Made by a program: the position numbers and the translations under genes. DNA of 59,612 nucleotides from Sandaracinaceae bacterium (GTDB lineage: Bacteria > Myxococcota_A > Polyangia > Polyangiales > Sandaracinaceae), in contig JAVJQK010000144.1 in NCBI GenBank assembly GCA_040218145.1, positions 1 through 59,612 of the forward strand. Direction: 5' to 3'. This document shows, one piece after another, positions 40,757-49,209 of the stretch; the first letter of the stretch is position 1, and each line of letters starts with the position of its first letter. The notes below the pieces were generated by a model, which was given only the letters and a program-made list of their open reading frames with translations, did not search any database and had not been told where the DNA came from.

Positions 40757-43102
40757 GTGTCTCCCCCGAGCGCGCCGCCGATCCTCACGCCGCTGGTCGG
40801 GCGCGTCTCCCTGCTGTCGCAGCTCGAGGAGAGCGCCTCGCGACTCGTCACGCTGACCGGGCCTCCCGGAGTCGGCAAGACGCGCGTGGCGCTGGAGCTC
40901 TTCGCCCGGCGCGGCGAGCGCGGCGCGTGGATCGATCTGTCGGCGGTGCGCAGCGAGGCGGAGCTCTGCGCGCGGGTCGCGGACGGCCTCGGGCTGCGAC
41001 CGAGCTGGCTCGAGCCGGTCGATCTGGTCGATGAGCTGGGCTGGGCCATCGAGGGGCGCGGCGAGACGTGGATCGTGCTCGACGAGGCGGAGGGCTGCGT
41101 CGACGCGCTCCGCCGTGTCCTGCCCCGCTGGCTCGCGCTCGCCCCCGACACGCGCGCGCTGCTGACGAGTCGCGAGCGGCTCGGGGTCGCGGACGAGGCG
41201 CTCTTCGACGTCCCGCCCCTCGAGACCGAGGACGCGGTGGCGCTGCTCGCCGCGCGCGCAGGCATGGACGAGGACGCGCGAGGTCAGCTCGAGCCGCTCG
41301 CCGAGGCGCTCGATGGGGTGCCGCTCGCGCTCGAGCTGGCGGCCGCTCGCCTGACCTTGCTGCCCCCGGGGGCCATCGCGGGGCGGCTCCCTTCCCTCCT
41401 CGACGTGCTCACCGCGCGGGGTGGGCGCGCGCGCGCCTCGCTCCGGGACACGCTTCAGAGCGCGTGGGACGCCCTGGACGCGCGCGACCAGGACGCGCTC
41501 GCGCGCTGCGCGGTGTTCGCCGGGCGCTTCTCCATCGAGGCCGCGGAGGCAGTGCTCGGAGAGGGCGCGCTCGACGCGCTCCAGCGCCTGCGCGATCGCT
41601 CGCTCCTGGCGCGCGACGGCGAGGCCCTGAAGCTGTACGCGCCCATCCGCGGCTTCCTCGCCGACCAGGGCTCGGGCGACGCGCGCGAGCGGCACGCCCG
41701 CTTCTTCGAGGCGCGCGCGGATCAGGTCGGCGAGGACGCGATCGACGAGCTGCGCGCGGCCCACGCCTACCGGCCCTCGCGCGCGCTCGCGCTGGGGCTC
41801 GCCCGGATCCTCGTCCGCCGCGGACCGCCGCGCGAAGCCCTCGACGTCCTCGCCGAGCACGAAGGCGAAGAGGTCGAGCGACTGCGCGGCCGCGCGCACG
41901 AGATCCTCGGGCACATCGAAGCCGCGGTCAGGTCGTACGAGGCCGCGGGCGATCTCCCCGCGCTCGCGGCGGCCAACCTCTCCCGCGGGCGCATCGACGA
42001 GGCACGGGTCCGCGCCGACGAGGCGGTGGAGCGCGCCCCGGACGACGTGGAGGCGCGCTGGGCGCGGGGCTTCGTGGCGCAGGCCGAGGGCAGGCTCGCC
42101 GACGCGGCGCGCGACTACGCGGCGGCGCGGGATCGGGCGGACGGCACGCGCGCGGCGCGCCTCCGGGCCGACATCGCCACGGTGCACCTCCAGCAGCGCC
42201 GCCTCGACGAGGCGCGCGAGGGGCTCGAGGCCGCCATCGCGGCGCTCGACGCGAAGGAGGCGCCGGTGCCGCTCGCGCTCGCCGAGGGCAACCTCGCGAT
42301 CCTCCTGCAGGAGCTCGGGGAGCTGGACCGGGCGGAGGCGCTGTTCGAGCGCGGGGTCGGGCGCCTGCGCGAGGTCGGCCACCTGCTCTTCACCGCGCAC
42401 CTCACGGCGTACGCCGGCATGCTCGCGCACGAGCGCGGCGAGATCGACGAGGCCGCGAGGCGGTACGAGCTCGCGCTCGGGAGCCTGCGGCGGATCGGAG
42501 ACGCGCGCCTCATCGCGGTCGTCGGAGGGGCGTTCGGCGCGCTCGAGTGCGGCCGGGGGCGGCTCGAAGCCGCGCGGGAGCGCTTCGAGGAGGCCCAACG
42601 CAACGCCGAGGAGGTCGGCGACCCCGGCTCGAGCCGCGCCCTCGCGCTGCACCGGCTCCACCTCCGGCTGGCCGAAGGCGCGGAGGCCACGCTCGGCGAG
42701 ACGATCGACCGGCTCGACGACGAGACGACGCGACGGTCCGACGACGCGCGCTTCGCCCTCCGGCTCCTGCGGCGCGCGCTGGGTCATGGGGCCATCGTGC
42801 TGTCCCCCGAGGATCACGCGCTCATCCTCCCCGACGGCGTGACCGTCGACCTGCGCACCCGGGACATCCTCTGGCGCCTCGTCGAGGCCTTCGCCTCCGC
42901 GCGCCTCGAGCGTCCGGGCGCGCCGCTCGACGTGGACACGCTCATCGAAGCCGGCTGGCCAGGCGAGAAGGTGCTGCCCGGCGCGGCGCCGAACCGGGTG
43001 AAGGTCGCGCTCTCCACCCTCCGCAAGCTCGGGCTGCGCCCGTGGATCCTGCGGGGCGAAGGTGGCTGGTTCTTCGATCCATCGGTGCCTCTGCGTCGCT
43101 GA
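40757..43102 (+). CDS. NB-ARC/AAA ATPase-TPR regulator with C-terminal winged helix
   Basis: A 781-aa cytoplasmic regulator. The P-loop GPPGVGKTRV and VLDEAEG give an NB-ARC-like STAND ATPase (residues ~10-290), followed by TPR repeats (~330-640). Instead of the usual N-terminal DNA-binding domain, a winged-helix domain of the OmpR/SARP type (DGVTVDLRTRDILWRLVEAF, NRVKVALSTLRKLGLRPW) sits at the C-terminus. GTG 40757 is the only reasonable start. STAND proteins act as ligand-triggered switches; targets are unknown, but the divergent lipoprotein gene is a candidate. Confidence 0.85.
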   Translation: MSPPSAPPILTPLVGRVSLLSQLEESASRLVTLTGPPGVGKTRVALELFARRGERGAWIDLSAVRSEAELCARVADGLGLRPSWLEPVDLVDELGWAIEGRGETWIVLDEAEGCVDALRRVLPRWLALAPDTRALLTSRERLGVADEALFDVPPLETEDAVALLAARAGMDEDARGQLEPLAEALDGVPLALELAAARLTLLPPGAIAGRLPSLLDVLTARGGRARASLRDTLQSAWDALDARDQDALARCAVFAGRFSIEAAEAVLGEGALDALQRLRDRSLLARDGEALKLYAPIRGFLADQGSGDARERHARFFEARADQVGEDAIDELRAAHAYRPSRALALGLARILVRRGPPREALDVLAEHEGEEVERLRGRAHEILGHIEAAVRSYEAAGDLPALAAANLSRGRIDEARVRADEAVERAPDDVEARWARGFVAQAEGRLADAARDYAAARDRADGTRAARLRADIATVHLQQRRLDEAREGLEAAIAALDAKEAPVPLALAEGNLAILLQELGELDRAEALFERGVGRLREVGHLLFTAHLTAYAGMLAHERGEIDEAARRYELALGSLRRIGDARLIAVVGGAFGALECGRGRLEAARERFEEAQRNAEEVGDPGSSRALALHRLHLRLAEGAEATLGETIDRLDDETTRRSDDARFALRLLRRALGHGAIVLSPEDHALILPDGVTVDLRTRDILWRLVEAFASARLERPGAPLDVDTLIEAGWPGEKVLPGAAPNRVKVALSTLRKLGLRPWILRGEGGWFFDPSVPLRR

Positions 43103-43116
43103 CTCTGCGTCGCTGA
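43089..43116 (+). repeat. Tandem 14-bp duplication across the stop codon
   Basis: CTCTGCGTCGCTGA occurs twice in a row, and the first copy contains the natural stop of the NB-ARC/TPR gene. A CGACCGGGG/CCCCGGTCG inverted repeat (43133-43172) follows in the convergent intergenic space. Confidence 0.75.
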
Positions 43117-43214
43117 ACGCGAAAGTGCGCACCGACCGGGGCCGCGAGGGCCGATGGAGACGACCCCGGTCGATGCGCGAGCGAGCTGGTTTGGAGGAGA
43201 AGAGTCAGAGCGGA

Positions 43215-45626
43215 TCAGAACGAGTCGGGGCAGCCGTCGAAGCCGGCGGGGAGCGGCTGCTCCTCGGTGCTGGCGTCGATGGAGCGCAGGAAGGCGACGA
43301 GGTCCGCGCGCTGCTGCGCCACGTCTCCGGTGGTGAGGAAGACGGGGTTGGCGGCGCGGAGGTGGTCCTCGAAGCGCGGGTCGGTGACGAGGGCCTCGAG
43401 GCTCGCCGCCTGCCCGTGGTGCAGGAAGGGCGCGCCCACGTTGAGCCCGTAGAGCGAGGGCACGTTGTAGCCGCCCTCCCCCTGCGCGCGGCCGCCGTTC
43501 GCGCGCACCTCGACCGCCTCCGGTCCGAAGGTGTCGACGGCGCGGAGCACGCAGGCCACCTGGGGCGGCGCCGCGACCTCACCCGTGGAGCTGGCCTCCG
43601 CGGGCTGCGGCGCGATCTGGAAGCTGTGCGGGTTCCAGCCGGCCGGCCACGACGAGGGCGGCGTGAAGGGCTCGGCCATCAGCGCCGCGTTGGTCTCGCT
43701 CGACGGGTCCCAGTAGCGACGCGACGCCGTCCAGCCCGCCCCGCCGTGACAGGCGACGCAGCCGCCGTTGTTCTCGCTCGCGCTGGGCATGCCGAAGAGC
43801 GCCGCGCCGCGCGCGACGGAGTCCGCGTCGAGGAAGCGCCGCCCGCGCGGCGGCTCCACCGTGCGGACCCAGGCGTCGATCGCGTCCCAGTCACCCTCGG
43901 TGCAGTTGTCCGGCGCGTCCGCGAGCTCCTTGATGGGCTGCGCGAGGTTGCCGGGCAGGGCCACCTGCGTCTCCGAAGGTCCGCACTCTCCGTTGACCAC
44001 CGCGCCGCGCCCGCCGCTGACGCCGCGGGTGTTGCGCTCGAAGTCGTGGAGCTCGTCGAAGATGCCCGTCCAGTTGAAGACGCGCTGCACCTGCGGGCCG
44101 TCGCCGTGCGAGAACGAGCCGTCGAGGCTGGTCGTCTGGCGCGGCCCGGCGGGGAAGCGCCACGTGATGTTGTCGGTGAGGCCGCCGGGGTGGCAGCTGC
44201 CGCAGCTCGACCAGCCGTTGTCGCTCCAGCGGCCGCGGCCGGTGAAGAAGAAGCGCGCGCCGCGGGCGATCTCGACCGCCGCGGGAGCGGTGTTCGGGCT
44301 CGTCGCCTCCACCGTGGTCGAGAGCGCCTGCATCGACAGATCGATCACGCCGAGCCGACGGCTGAGCCAGCAGTTGACGTAGGCGCGGGGGCCATCGTGC
44401 GCGGTGGTGATCCCGGTGGGGGTCAGGCAGCCCGCGTCGGCGCCAGCGGGCGCGGCGTTGACGTCGATCTGCAGGTTCAGCGTCGAGCCGATGCTCGTGG
44501 CGTCGGTCTCGCGGTCGAAGACCACGCGCTGCACCGCGTCGGCGCCCCGGCTGAGCGCGTAGCCGATGCCGCCGCTCTCGCCGATGAAGGCGAGGTCGAT
44601 GGTGTCGGCGAGGAAGAGCTTCGTGTCCGCCTCCGCCTCGCGGACCAGCCGCGCGAGGTTCACGCTGCCCGTCGCCTCCCGCAGCTCCTCGCGCGACGCG
44701 ATGTCCGCCACGTAGACGATGGGCTGCACGTTGAGGTTGAAGCGCACCGGCGCGGCGGGCGAGACGCTGATGCTCGTGACGTAGATGCGCCCGTCCTGGA
44801 TCGACACGCTCGAGAGCTGGTTCGGCGACGCCATCACCGACTCGCCGCCGTCGGGCGCGAAGCCGCTGTCGATGGGCGAGAGCGTGATCGGGCCGTCGGG
44901 CTCGAGATCGCTCGTGCGGTAGACCCTGACCAGGCCGCTGCGGCTGGTGTCGGTGCCCTCCCCGTCCTCGGTGGGCACGCCGAAGAACTCCGGCACGAAG
45001 AGCAGCTCGTCCGTGTCGTCGTCGTCGCCGTCGTTGGTCATGGCGAGCGCGTAGGGGTTCTCGGGGGCGTCGATGCTCGCGGTCCGGGTCATCGAGGCGG
45101 TGTCGACCACGCCGACGCTGCCCTCGGCGTGCTCGGCGACGAAGAGCGTCGCGCCGCTGGGAGAGAGCGCGAGCCCGGTGGGCTCGGAGCCGACCTCGAC
45201 CGTGGCGGCCACGCTCGGCGTGCCGGTCAGACCGTCGACGCGGACCACCGTGGCGTCGCCGCGGTTGGCCACGAACGCCGTGTCGCCGTTCGGGTGGATC
45301 ACCACCGACGAGGGCCGGCCGCCCGTCTCGAGCCGGGCGACGCGCTCGTTGGTCGCGGTGTCGAACACCGAGATCGAGCCGTCCCCGGGGTTCGTCATGA
45401 TGACGAGCGCGTCGTCGTCGGTGATGGCGATGGTGCTGGAGCGCGAGGGCCGCGCCAGGATGGTCCCGGTGGGCGGCGGGCCGCCGTCCGCCTCCGGGCC
45501 AGTGTCCGCGCCGGGCGCGGCGTCCTCGAGCACGCCCGCGTCCTCCGCTGGCGCTCCGTCGTCGCATCCGGCCAGCGCGACGAGCGCGGCCAACCACACG
45601 AGCCGTGTCTTTCTCAATCCAAGCAT
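43215..45626 (-). CDS. Di-heme cytochrome c / beta-propeller lipoprotein
   Basis: An 803-aa exported protein with lipobox ALAGC. The N-terminal half is a YVTN-type beta propeller (PNGDTAFVANRGDATVVRVD, PTGLALSPSGATLFVAEHAE). The C-terminal half has two CxxCH heme sites (CGSCHPGG and CVACHGGAG) spaced like di-heme cytochromes c of the MauG/BCCP group. GGGAGGA precedes ATG 45626. It probably transfers electrons or acts as a peroxidase-like enzyme outside the inner membrane. Substrate unknown. Confidence 0.9.
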   Translation of the reverse strand: MLGLRKTRLVWLAALVALAGCDDGAPAEDAGVLEDAAPGADTGPEADGGPPPTGTILARPSRSSTIAITDDDALVIMTNPGDGSISVFDTATNERVARLETGGRPSSVVIHPNGDTAFVANRGDATVVRVDGLTGTPSVAATVEVGSEPTGLALSPSGATLFVAEHAEGSVGVVDTASMTRTASIDAPENPYALAMTNDGDDDDTDELLFVPEFFGVPTEDGEGTDTSRSGLVRVYRTSDLEPDGPITLSPIDSGFAPDGGESVMASPNQLSSVSIQDGRIYVTSISVSPAAPVRFNLNVQPIVYVADIASREELREATGSVNLARLVREAEADTKLFLADTIDLAFIGESGGIGYALSRGADAVQRVVFDRETDATSIGSTLNLQIDVNAAPAGADAGCLTPTGITTAHDGPRAYVNCWLSRRLGVIDLSMQALSTTVEATSPNTAPAAVEIARGARFFFTGRGRWSDNGWSSCGSCHPGGLTDNITWRFPAGPRQTTSLDGSFSHGDGPQVQRVFNWTGIFDELHDFERNTRGVSGGRGAVVNGECGPSETQVALPGNLAQPIKELADAPDNCTEGDWDAIDAWVRTVEPPRGRRFLDADSVARGAALFGMPSASENNGGCVACHGGAGWTASRRYWDPSSETNAALMAEPFTPPSSWPAGWNPHSFQIAPQPAEASSTGEVAAPPQVACVLRAVDTFGPEAVEVRANGGRAQGEGGYNVPSLYGLNVGAPFLHHGQAASLEALVTDPRFEDHLRAANPVFLTTGDVAQQRADLVAFLRSIDASTEEQPLPAGFDGCPDSF

Positions 45627-45674
45627 CGGTCCTCCCACGTTCGGAGAGAAGCTGCGTGGGGGGTCGAACCTTCG

Positions 45675-45686
45675 CGAGTTAACTCG
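45675..45686. promoter_or_regulatory. 12-bp perfect palindrome between divergent genes
   Basis: CGAGTTAACTCG lies midway between the cytochrome and phosphotransferase starts, with an extra GTTAA half-site to its right. It looks like a dimeric-repressor operator; the regulator is not identified. Confidence 0.55.
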
Positions 45687-45714
45687 GGTTAAACGTGGGG
45701 TACCATCTGCGGCG

Positions 45715-46776
45715 ATGAGCGAACCGACCCCGCCCGCCCACACCAAAGAAGTCTCCGAGCGTCACAGCTTCGACCTGACGAAGCTCCGCGCCTGGATGGA
45801 CGACGAGCTGGAGAACGTCGGCGCGTCGCTGAGCGTGAGGAAGTTCCGGGGCGGACAGTCCAACCCGACCTTCTGGGTGTCCGACGGAACCAGCTCCTAC
45901 GTGCTCCGCAAGAAGCCGCCGGGGAAGCTCCTGCCGAGCGCGCACCAGGTCGAGCGCGAGTACCGCGTGCTCCACGCGCTGCAGACGACGTCGGTCCCCG
46001 TCGCGCGCGTGTACGCGCTGTGCGAGGACCCCTCGATCATCGGCACGCCCTTCTACCTGATGGAGCACGTCCAGGGCCGCATCTTCTGGAACGTGCAGCT
46101 GCCGGAGCTGGGGCGCGCCGCGCGGAGCGCCGTCTACGACGAGCTGGCCCGGGTGCTCGCCGCGATCCACACCGTGAGCCTCGACTCGGTCGGCCTCGGT
46201 GACTACGGCAGGCGGGGCGGCTACGTCGAGCGGCAGATCCAGCGCTGGACCGAGCAGTACCAGAAGAGCGCGACAGCGGACGTGCCGGCGATGAACGCGC
46301 TGCTCCGGTGGCTGCCCGCGAACCTGCCCGAGAAGGACGAGACCACGCTCTGCCACGGCGACTACCGGCTCGACAACTTGATCTTCCATCCCGACGAGCC
46401 GCGCTGCCTCGCGGTGATCGACTGGGAGCTGTCGACCCTCGGCCACCCCATCGCCGACCTGGCCTACACCTGCATGCTCTACGACATCCAGATGCCGCGC
46501 GTGGGCGGGCTGCTCGGCGTCGACTTCGAGAAGACGGGCATCCCCACCGAGGCGGAGTTCGTCGCCCGCTACTGCGAGCTGACGGGGCGCGACGGCGTGG
46601 AGGACTGGGCGTACTACAAGGCGTTCGGGCTCTTCCGGCTCGCCGCCATCGCGCAGGGCGTCTACGCGCGCAGCCAGCAGGGCAACGCGAGCAGCGATGA
46701 CGCGGCCATGTACGGCGCGGCGGTGGGTCACCTCGCCTCGATCGCGTGTCGTCTCGTCGGCTTGTCGTCCCGCTGA
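45715..46776 (+). CDS. APH-family phosphotransferase (ACAD10/11-like)
   Basis: A 353-aa member of the aminoglycoside-phosphotransferase/choline-kinase fold. FRGGQSNPTFWVSD is the nucleotide loop, the catalytic site is CHGDYRLDNLIF, and the metal-binding Asp is in VIDWELSTLGHP. The subgroup is that of acyl-CoA dehydrogenase ACAD10/11, which phosphorylates 4-hydroxyacyl-CoAs, rather than of antibiotic-resistance enzymes. No acyl-CoA dehydrogenase gene is adjacent, so the substrate is an inference. Confidence 0.9.
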   Translation: MSEPTPPAHTKEVSERHSFDLTKLRAWMDDELENVGASLSVRKFRGGQSNPTFWVSDGTSSYVLRKKPPGKLLPSAHQVEREYRVLHALQTTSVPVARVYALCEDPSIIGTPFYLMEHVQGRIFWNVQLPELGRAARSAVYDELARVLAAIHTVSLDSVGLGDYGRRGGYVERQIQRWTEQYQKSATADVPAMNALLRWLPANLPEKDETTLCHGDYRLDNLIFHPDEPRCLAVIDWELSTLGHPIADLAYTCMLYDIQMPRVGGLLGVDFEKTGIPTEAEFVARYCELTGRDGVEDWAYYKAFGLFRLAAIAQGVYARSQQGNASSDDAAMYGAAVGHLASIACRLVGLSSR

Positions 46777-46814
46777 CTGGACGCGCGCGCGCAGACCCCC
46801 TAAAACGATAGGCG

Positions 46815-48254
46815 GTGAGCATACGAGAACTGCGCCGGGCCCTGGCGGGCGCGGCGCTGGTGCTCCCGGTCATCGGCGGTTTCTTGCAGCTCGGAGGGTA
46901 CGTGGGGCTCGCGCACGCGACGCCTCTCCTCTCCAAAGACGCCGCCAAGCAGGGCCCCTTCGCGGCCAACCGCACCGCGGCCCGCGCCCTGACCCGGGAC
47001 ACCGGCGCCGATCGCGCCCCCACCGTGGGAGAGACCTATCCCCATGGACGTACACAATCTCCGCTGACGACGGCGGTCGCGGCGCGCCTGCGCGCGATCG
47101 CCGCGCGGGGCGAACGGAACCCGCACGTGTTCAGCAAGGTGGGCGCGTCGGCGACCGTGAACCGCAACTACCTGCGCTGTTTCGCCGGGGACGACGTCGA
47201 CCTCGCGGGGCGCGACCACCTGCGGGCGACGCTCGAGCACTTCCGCGCGGGGCAACCGAACCCCTTCCTCCGCCGGAGCGAGGCCGCGACCGTCGGCTGG
47301 CACGCGGGTCGCGCGGTGTGGGGCCGGCACCCGCCCTTGAACCTCGAGGTGCGCCACGCCGACCCGCGCTTCGCGGTGGTGATGTACGGGACGAACGACA
47401 TCGAGCTGGGGCGCCCGGAGCAGTACGCCGAGCTGATGCTTCGCCTGACGCACATGCTCGAGCGGCGTGGCGTGGTGCCGATCCTCTCGACCATCATGCC
47501 GCGCGACGACGACCCGGACGCGGACGAGGTCGTCTCGCTCTACAACGCGATCGTGCGCGGCATCGCGCAGCTGCGTCGCCTCCCGATGATCGACTACCAC
47601 CGCGAGCTGGCGCGCCTGCCCGACCACGGCCTCGCGTCGGATCGACTTCACCCGAACGTGCACTTCGACGACGGCGACCCGCGCGGGTGTGACTTCTCCG
47701 ACCTCGGCCTCACCCACGGCTACAACCTGCGCAACCTCATCACCCTCGAGGCGCTCGACCGCGCGCGGCGCGTGCTGCTCGAGGGTGAGGGCCCGCTCGA
47801 CGCGCCAGCCGCGGCGCCTTCGGGTCGAGGCACCTTCGCCGATCCGATCCAGGCGCAGCTGCCCTTCGCGCACGCGAGCGACACGCGCCGCGCGGCCCAG
47901 GACGCCGTGGACGAGTATCGGGGCTGTGACGCCGACCAGGACGAGAGCGGCCCCGAGGTCGTCTACCGCGTCCACCTCGACGAGCCGGCCGAGATCACCG
48001 CCATGGTCGTCACCGAGGGCGCGGTCGACGTCGACCTCCACGTCATGCACGCCGTCGACGGCGCGCCCGCGTGCGAGGCGCGGGCCGACGGAATGCTCAC
48101 CGTCGACCTCGACGCCGGCGATCACTGGTTCGTCGTCGACACCTTCGTGAGCCAAGGCGGCGTGGACCAAGACGCCACCGAGCACGCCGGCGAGTTCCTC
48201 TTCGCCGCCGCCCGCACGGACCGCCCCAGCGACCCCACCCCGCCCGCGCAATAG
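46815..48254 (+). CDS. Exported SGNH/GDSL-like hydrolase
   Basis: A 479-aa protein starting at GTG 46815 with an uncleaved-looking hydrophobic N-terminus (LAGAALVLPVIGGFLQLGGY). The SGNH core is seen as VVMYGTNDIE (block III) and SDRLHPN (block V). An extra beta domain with GAVDVDLHVMHAVDG follows at the C-terminus, like a pre-peptidase C-terminal domain. The catalytic Ser block I is not obvious (TVGWHAG is the best candidate), so activity is uncertain. Confidence 0.8.
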   Translation: MSIRELRRALAGAALVLPVIGGFLQLGGYVGLAHATPLLSKDAAKQGPFAANRTAARALTRDTGADRAPTVGETYPHGRTQSPLTTAVAARLRAIAARGERNPHVFSKVGASATVNRNYLRCFAGDDVDLAGRDHLRATLEHFRAGQPNPFLRRSEAATVGWHAGRAVWGRHPPLNLEVRHADPRFAVVMYGTNDIELGRPEQYAELMLRLTHMLERRGVVPILSTIMPRDDDPDADEVVSLYNAIVRGIAQLRRLPMIDYHRELARLPDHGLASDRLHPNVHFDDGDPRGCDFSDLGLTHGYNLRNLITLEALDRARRVLLEGEGPLDAPAAAPSGRGTFADPIQAQLPFAHASDTRRAAQDAVDEYRGCDADQDESGPEVVYRVHLDEPAEITAMVVTEGAVDVDLHVMHAVDGAPACEARADGMLTVDLDAGDHWFVVDTFVSQGGVDQDATEHAGEFLFAAARTDRPSDPTPPAQ

Positions 48255-48265
48255 CCCCGCTCTGG

Positions 48266-48380
48266 GATACGGGGACGGTGTTCGGTTGTTAACTTGTGAC
48301 CGGAAAGTTTGCGTACCCACATGTACGGGTACGCAACCATTTCATAGCAGAAGCTAACAACCGAACACCGTCCCCTCGTA
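48266..48380. repeat. Nested palindromic element (REP/MITE-like)
   Basis: The 23-base arms 48271-48293 and 48353-48375 are inverted copies with one mismatch (GGGGACGGTGTTCGGTTGTT core). Inside, TTGCGTACCC (48309-48318) and GGGTACGCAA (48327-48336) form a second perfect hairpin. The outer arm beginning GGGGAC is reminiscent of REP sequences mobilised by Y1 (RAYT) transposases. It lies between convergent genes and has lower GC than its surroundings. Confidence 0.85.
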
Positions 48381-48393
48381 CCGGTTTGGGGAC

Positions 48394-49209
48394 TCAGGCG
48401 GGGAAGCGGACGACGAAGCAGCCGCCGGTGCGGCCGGGGCGGCTCGCGGGGAGAGACGATCGCTCGATCGTCACGTCCCCGCCGTGGGCGCGCACGAGAT
48501 CGCGCGCGACCGACAGGCCGAGGCCCGTGCCGCGACGGTCCTTGGGCTCGTAGAGCCGATTGAACGCGTTGTCTGCGTCCATCTGGCTCCATCCGTCCCC
48601 GTCGTCCTCGATGCGGAGCACGAGAGACTCGCCCTCGTCCTCGAAGCTGATGCGGACGTTGGAGCGCGCGCCGCGACGCGCCTGGCCGATCAGCTCGCTG
48701 AGCGCCTCGTCCGCGCGGACTCCGTCGAGGCTCGCGGTGACGCCGCTCTCGATCTCCACCTCGACCTCCACGCTGCGGCGAGGGTCGACACGGTCGAGCT
48801 TCTGTACGACGTCGCTCACGACGCGCGCGAGCTCGATCTCACCCCGGTCGAGCATGAGCCCGCCCGAGTCCAGCTCCGCGGCGGTGGACAACACGTCCGC
48901 CATTCGCCGGAGTCGCCCGAGGCCTCGCTCGGCGAGCTCGAACATCCGCTTCTGCGAAGGGTCGAGCTGGGCCGCGAGGTCCTCCTGGATCTCGTCCAGC
49001 GCACCCGAGAGGAGCCCGAGCGGGCTCCGGATGTCGTGCGCGAGACGCGACAGCAATACGTGTGGAATATACTCTGCGCCCGGTTGCACCGCGTCGGGAT
49101 CTCCGACCGAAGCACCCGGCCCGCCGTCATCGACACGCCGCTGAGGCGACGATCCTTCCGAAGCGCCGGTCATGGTCGCGTCCCTCCTCGTTCCCGTCGA
49201 GCTGTGCAT
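48394..49209 (-). CDS. Soluble histidine kinase
   Basis: A 271-aa kinase without membrane or PAS domain. The H-box is LAHDIRSPLGLL; the ATPase part has DDGDGW (G1) and GTGLGLSVA (G2). The N-box is degenerate: at the ELIxNA position the sequence reads ELIGQA, so the Mg-binding Asn appears replaced. ATG 49209 overlaps the upstream activator stop (TGATG) and has AAGGAAG at a suitable distance. Third gene of the gdhA operon and the likely partner of the activator. Confidence 0.9.
   Translation of the reverse strand: MHSSTGTRRDATMTGASEGSSPQRRVDDGGPGASVGDPDAVQPGAEYIPHVLLSRLAHDIRSPLGLLSGALDEIQEDLAAQLDPSQKRMFELAERGLGRLRRMADVLSTAAELDSGGLMLDRGEIELARVVSDVVQKLDRVDPRRSVEVEVEIESGVTASLDGVRADEALSELIGQARRGARSNVRISFEDEGESLVLRIEDDGDGWSQMDADNAFNRLYEPKDRRGTGLGLSVARDLVRAHGGDVTIERSSLPASRPGRTGGCFVVRFPA

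Noticed and set aside
45715-46776. Aminoglycoside resistance gene
   Set aside because: The motifs fit the ACAD10/11-like branch of the phosphotransferase fold rather than resistance enzymes.
46778-46796. GG-N10-GC spacing before the SGNH hydrolase as a sigma-54 promoter
   Set aside because: It is part of an alternating GC run without TTGC or CACG; chance at this GC content.
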